Below, piece by piece: positions 60,364 to 64,000 of a stretch of DNA of 64,000 bases. The notes under the pieces were generated by a model. That model was not told the origin of the DNA. It worked only from the letters and a program-made list of their open reading frames with translations, and made no database searches. Every line of letters starts with the position of its first letter. Within the stretch, counting starts at the first letter, position 1. The stretch comes from Agarivorans gilvus (GTDB lineage Bacteria > Pseudomonadota > Gammaproteobacteria > Enterobacterales > Celerinatantimonadaceae). Location: the NCBI RefSeq assembly GCF_001420915.1, contig NZ_CP013021.1, forward strand, positions 2,697,001 through 2,761,000, given 5' to 3'. A program made the translations under genes and the position numbers.

Positions 60364-62523
60364 TTAGCCTTGCTTGCCGTAGTAAGTTTCGCCTGCCGCT
60401 GCTTTTGCGCGTAAGCCATCGGTAACGTGATATAAAGGACCTAATTCAGCGTATTGGTCTGCTAGAGCTAGATATTTATCTAAGCCCATGTTGTCTAGGT
60501 AACGGAATACGCCACCTCTAAAAGGAGGGAAACCTAAGCCATAGACCAGCGCCATATCGGCTTCACCTGGACTTTGAATAATGCCTTCTTCTAAACAGCG
60601 CACCACTTCGTTAATCATCGGGATCATCATGCGGGCGATGATTTGCTCGCTGCTGTAGTCTTGCGACTGGTTAGCCACTTTATTAAGTAGTTGATAGCTG
60701 GCTGGATCGGCATCTTTTTTCGGTTTGCCGCGGCTGTCTTTGGTATAAGCATAAAAACCCAAACCGTTTTTCTGGCCGAAACGTTGTGCTTGATACATGA
60801 CATCAATGGCGTCTTCTGTGGTTTTTCCCATGCGCTCAGGGAAACCTTTAGCCATTACTTCCCCAGCGTGGTGGCCGGTATCAATACCTACTACATCAAG
60901 TAGATAGGCGGGGCCCATTGGCCAACCAAATTGTTTTTCCATGACTTTATCAACTTGAACAAAGTCGGCACCGTCTTGCAGTAGCCGAGTGAAGCCAAAG
61001 AAATAAGGAAACAGCACACGGTTAACAAAAAAGCCGGGACAATCATTTACCACTACTGGGGTTTTACCCATTTTCGCGGCGTAGGCGACAACACTGTCGA
61101 TGGTCTCTTGAGAGGTTTTCTCTCCACGAATCACTTCAACCAAAGGCATGCGATGTACAGGGTTAAAGAAGTGCATACCACAGAACTTTTCGGGGCGCGC
61201 TAAATCTTTAGCTAGCAGAGAAATGGGAATAGTAGAGGTATTAGAAGCGACAATGGTGTCGGCAGAGACTTTTTGTTCAACTTCTTTTAGTACCGCCGCC
61301 TTAACTTTAGGGTTCTCAACAACCGCTTCAACCACAATATCGCTATTGGCGATAGACTCATAGTTTAGGCTTGGGTTAATCGAAGACAGTATTTTGCCCA
61401 TTTTTAGGCCGTCAATGCGACCGCGTTCTAACTGCTTGTTTAGCAGTTTAGTGGCTTCGTTCATGCCAAGCTCAAGTGCGGCTTGGTTAATGTCTTTCAT
61501 GATTGCTGGAATACCGCGACTGGCGCTTTGGTAGGCAATACCTCCGCCCATGATGCCAGCGCCTAATACTGCCGCTTGATTGATAGCCTGAGCATTTTTT
61601 CCGGATTTTTTGGCGAGAGCTTTAAGTTGCTGATCATTTAAGAAGATGCCTACCAAGGCTTGAGCTACCTCAGACTTGGCTAGGCCAATGAAGTTTTTGG
61701 CTTCTATTTTTAATGCTTCTTGTCGATTACAGCGGGCCGCGCTTTCAATGGTTTTAACTGCGGTGATAGGTGCAGGGTAGTGCGGCCCGGCTTTGGCGCT
61801 AACCATGCCTTTAGCGCAGTTGAAGCTCATTGTTGCTTCAATTTTATTAAGCGCTAAAGGAGCCTGTTTAGCTTTCCGGCGAGACTGCCAATCGATGTTG
61901 TTAGCAATGGCATCGTTGAGCATGCTTAAGGCCGCTTCACGTAGTTGGGCGCTATCTACGACAGCATCTACTGCAGCAAATTTTAGGCTCTCGGCAGCTT
62001 TATAGTTTTTACCTGTGGTGATCCATTCCATCGCATTGTCGGCGCCAATCACACGAGGGAGTCTTACCGTACCACCAAAGCCAGGCATGATGCCGAGCTG
62101 GGTTTCTGGTAGACCGATACGAGCATTGCTATCGGCAATGCGCAAATCGGTAGAGAGGATTAACTCACAACCGCCGCCCAGGGCATAACCATTAATTGCT
62201 GAGATGCTAGGAACCGGAAGGTCTTCCAGCGCATTAAAGATGTCATTGGCTTTATTTAGCCAAGCGCTTAGCTCGTCTTCAGGTAGAGCGAACAGCCCTA
62301 AAAATTCGGTGATGTCGGCACCGACGATAAAAGCCTCTTTGGCGGAGCTAACTAACAGACCTTTTAACTGAGCTTGGTTTTGTAATGCGCTGATAGCTTC
62401 ATCGAGTGAAACCAGGGTGCTTTTGTCTAACTTATTGACACTTCCTTGCTTGGCATCGAATGTTAGTTCAGCGATACCATCGGCAATATAACGAACACTG
62501 AGGTTCTCGCCTTGATAGATCAT
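60364..62523 (-). CDS. fadB: Fatty-acid oxidation complex alpha subunit FadB
   Basis: FadB carries enoyl-CoA hydratase/isomerase (about 1-190: AINGYALGGGCELILSTDLRIAD, LPETQLGIMPGFGGTVRLPR) and 3-hydroxyacyl-CoA dehydrogenase (about 310-719: AVLGAGIMGGGIAYQSA with the NAD-binding loop, HFFNPVHRMPLVEVIRG). With FadA it forms the alpha2beta2 complex. The 719-residue length is near E. coli (729). It is divergent from pepQ as in E. coli. Confidence 0.97.
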   Translation of the reverse strand: MIYQGENLSVRYIADGIAELTFDAKQGSVNKLDKSTLVSLDEAISALQNQAQLKGLLVSSAKEAFIVGADITEFLGLFALPEDELSAWLNKANDIFNALEDLPVPSISAINGYALGGGCELILSTDLRIADSNARIGLPETQLGIMPGFGGTVRLPRVIGADNAMEWITTGKNYKAAESLKFAAVDAVVDSAQLREAALSMLNDAIANNIDWQSRRKAKQAPLALNKIEATMSFNCAKGMVSAKAGPHYPAPITAVKTIESAARCNRQEALKIEAKNFIGLAKSEVAQALVGIFLNDQQLKALAKKSGKNAQAINQAAVLGAGIMGGGIAYQSASRGIPAIMKDINQAALELGMNEATKLLNKQLERGRIDGLKMGKILSSINPSLNYESIANSDIVVEAVVENPKVKAAVLKEVEQKVSADTIVASNTSTIPISLLAKDLARPEKFCGMHFFNPVHRMPLVEVIRGEKTSQETIDSVVAYAAKMGKTPVVVNDCPGFFVNRVLFPYFFGFTRLLQDGADFVQVDKVMEKQFGWPMGPAYLLDVVGIDTGHHAGEVMAKGFPERMGKTTEDAIDVMYQAQRFGQKNGLGFYAYTKDSRGKPKKDADPASYQLLNKVANQSQDYSSEQIIARMMIPMINEVVRCLEEGIIQSPGEADMALVYGLGFPPFRGGVFRYLDNMGLDKYLALADQYAELGPLYHVTDGLRAKAAAGETYYGKQG

Positions 62524-62631
62524 TCCGCTCTCCTTATGTCTGGTGTTCGTTGCACCAGTTTGTGTAGGGGTTAGAGATAAGTTGTAATCAGTTTGTTACT
62601 TAAATATTAAAACAAATATAACACCTATTTA

Positions 62632-62643
62632 AAACACTTGTTT
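62632..62643. promoter_or_regulatory. PsrA-like dyad upstream of fadB
   Basis: AAAC-ACTT-GTTT resembles the AAAC-N4-GTTT core of PsrA boxes, which control fatty-acid degradation in several marine gammaproteobacteria. Only eight defined bases match, so this is weak. A separate dyad, CTGGTG-N7-CACCAG (62540-62558), lies in the same 268-base fadB-pepQ gap. Confidence 0.3.
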
Positions 62644-62791
62644 AATTATTTGTTGGGCAGAGCACAAATTGAGGCTTGAAATTGCCGATGGCATCGGTGG
62701 AAAATCCTTGATTAAACGCGCCAGATCTAAAAAAGCTGTGCTTAAATGGGCTATAACTAAATAGCCCACAAAAAGCCCGAGAGAGGATGCC

Positions 62792-64000
62792 ATGGCAACG
62801 ATTCAAGGTTTGTTTACTCAACACATAGAACAACTACAGCAGCGAGTGGCTAAGTTGTTAGCCCGAGAGGGTTTAGATGCGCTGATCATTCATTCTGGCT
62901 ATCCTTTACGTACTTTTCTCGATGATCAGCATTATCCTTTTAAAACTAATCCCCATTTTAAGCATTGGCTGCCCTTAACCGAGCATCCCCATTGTTGGCT
63001 GGTGGTAAATGGCTTGGATAAGCCGAAATTGATTTACTATCAGCCAAGTGATTATTGGCATAAAACCGCCGATGAACCTGCTGGCTTTTGGCTAGAGAGC
63101 TTCGATATTGAGATTATGAAAAACCCTCAAGATATTGAGCCCTTCTTACCGGCTCAGCGGCAGCGTTGCGCTTATATTGGTGAACATCCCGAGTTAGCAG
63201 AGGCACTAGCTATTGGTGAACGTAATCCTGAGTCGGTATTAAATTTTCTACATTATCACCGTGCTTATAAAACCGCTTATGAGATAGACAGTATTGATGA
63301 AGCGAACCATAGAGCGGTAAAAGCGCATTTAGTGGCAAAGGAATTGTTTTTTGCTGGCGCATCAGAATTTGATATCAATCTAGCCTATTTATCCTGCTTG
63401 GGTAAAAGTGAGTACTCACTACCTTACGCCAACATCATTGCGATGAATGAGAACGCAGCGATACTGCATTACACTGCGCTTAGCGCTAAAAAGCTGGCGG
63501 AAAAACAACATTACTCGATGTTGATTGATGCTGGAGCCGAGTGTCGAGGTTACGCCGCAGATATCACTCGCACCTATCCCTATCGTAAAGGCTTGTTTGC
63601 CGAGTTAATTGCTGAAATGGATAAATTACAACTGGTGATGGTAGCGGAGCTTAAACCTGGCCTGCGTTATACCGATTTACACTTAAAAGCACACCGTCAG
63701 TTGGCTAAAGTGCTGGTGGATTTTGAGTTTGTTACATGTAGCGCCTCGGCAGCGGTTGAAACCGGTATTACTCGCTATTTCTTCCCGCATGGCTTGGGCC
63801 ATCATCTGGGCCTGCAAGTACACGACATGGGCGGCTTCATGCAGGACGAAAATGGCGAGGTTCAAGCGGCTCCAGAGCAAGATCCCTTTCTACGTTGCAC
63901 TCGCATACTTGAACCTTCTCAGGTTCTCACCATTGAACCTGGGCTGTATTTCATTGCCAGTTTATTGAGCGAGTTAGCTGAATCAGAACACAGTCGCTTG
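62792..64000 (+). CDS. pepQ: Xaa-Pro dipeptidase PepQ (3' end outside window)
   Basis: PepQ hydrolyses dipeptides with C-terminal proline. The ATG at 62792 has GAGAGGA just upstream and the frame stays open for 403 codons to the window end; full family length is about 440. The N-terminal domain contains the YPFKTNPHFKHWLP segment. The C-terminal pita-bread domain has metal ligands in MLIDAGAE and AADITRTYPY (aspartates), FFPHGLGHHLGLQVHDMGG (histidine) and LTIEPGLYF (glutamate); the last glutamate falls beyond the edge. Divergent from fadB, the E. coli arrangement. Confidence 0.95.
   Translation, partial: MATIQGLFTQHIEQLQQRVAKLLAREGLDALIIHSGYPLRTFLDDQHYPFKTNPHFKHWLPLTEHPHCWLVVNGLDKPKLIYYQPSDYWHKTADEPAGFWLESFDIEIMKNPQDIEPFLPAQRQRCAYIGEHPELAEALAIGERNPESVLNFLHYHRAYKTAYEIDSIDEANHRAVKAHLVAKELFFAGASEFDINLAYLSCLGKSEYSLPYANIIAMNENAAILHYTALSAKKLAEKQHYSMLIDAGAECRGYAADITRTYPYRKGLFAELIAEMDKLQLVMVAELKPGLRYTDLHLKAHRQLAKVLVDFEFVTCSASAAVETGITRYFFPHGLGHHLGLQVHDMGGFMQDENGEVQAAPEQDPFLRCTRILEPSQVLTIEPGLYFIASLLSELAESEHSRL

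Noticed and set aside
62642..62833. Small minus-strand frame overlapping the pepQ start
   Set aside because: It overlaps the pepQ start and its ribosome site, resembles no family, and the pepQ frame is certain.

Overview
The window is a replication-origin neighbourhood of a marine-type gammaproteobacterium. Gene content and order (mnmG-rsmG-parA-parB, F1Fo ATP synthase, mioC, mnmE, yidC-yidD-rnpA-rpmH, dnaA-dnaN-recF-gyrB, glyQS, fadBA/pepQ) fit the Alteromonadales/Vibrionales side of the class. An Agarivorans-like or related Alteromonadales genome is my best guess from protein flavour, but it is not proven by the sequence.

Layout. 1-1445: two tandem minus-strand RNAs of the CsrB/CsrC type, each with a long run of GGA motifs, an intrinsic terminator and a UvrY/GacA-like palindrome about 167 bp upstream of the inferred start. 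1460-9439: housekeeping and envelope genes (a frameshifted yadS-like channel, nadE, pykA, a DUF2786 protein, an MscS-like channel, an outer-membrane barrel, a stand-alone trpB). 9568-14117: glmU and the RavA-ViaA AAA+/VWA pair. 14307-21198: the atpIBEFHAGDC operon, with a frameshift in atpB. 21460-25725: mnmG-rsmG-parA-parB, with a frameshift in parB. 25805-26090: oriC, dense in GATC, with AT-rich 13-mers and DnaA boxes, followed by mioC and a parS palindrome. 26742-31525: an accessory block (LysR regulator, KdgM-like porin, cioAB cytochrome bd oxidase, GbsR-type regulator) lying between mioC and mnmE. 31873-35690: mnmE, yidC, yidD, rnpA, rpmH. 35905-38082: a polar amino-acid ABC importer. 38311-44348: dnaA-dnaN-recF-gyrB, with two more parS-like sites inside recF. 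44408-48811: a heat-shock ibpA unit with a sigma-32-like promoter and a ROSE-like leader, avtA, a GH13 amylase lipoprotein and a small lipoprotein. 49050-52425: glyS, glyQ, tusA. 52576-59044: a glucose-type ABC importer (gtsABCD-like) preceded by a GltR/GtrS-like two-component system. 59186-64000: fadA, fadB and divergent pepQ, which runs off the end.

How the parts work together. ParA, ParB and the parS sites near oriC form a chromosome partition module around the origin, while DnaA, DnaN, GyrB and RsmG/MnmG are the usual origin-linked genes. The Csr RNAs would titrate CsrA, which classically controls carbon storage and glycolysis; pykA, the amylase and the glucose importer lie in the same window, but a link is only inference.

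Sequence quality. Three genes (yadS-like, atpB, parB) are each broken by the apparent loss of one base, two of them at short G/C runs. Adding one base restores a full-length family-typical protein in each case, so base-call or assembly errors are more likely than true pseudogenes, above all for atpB.
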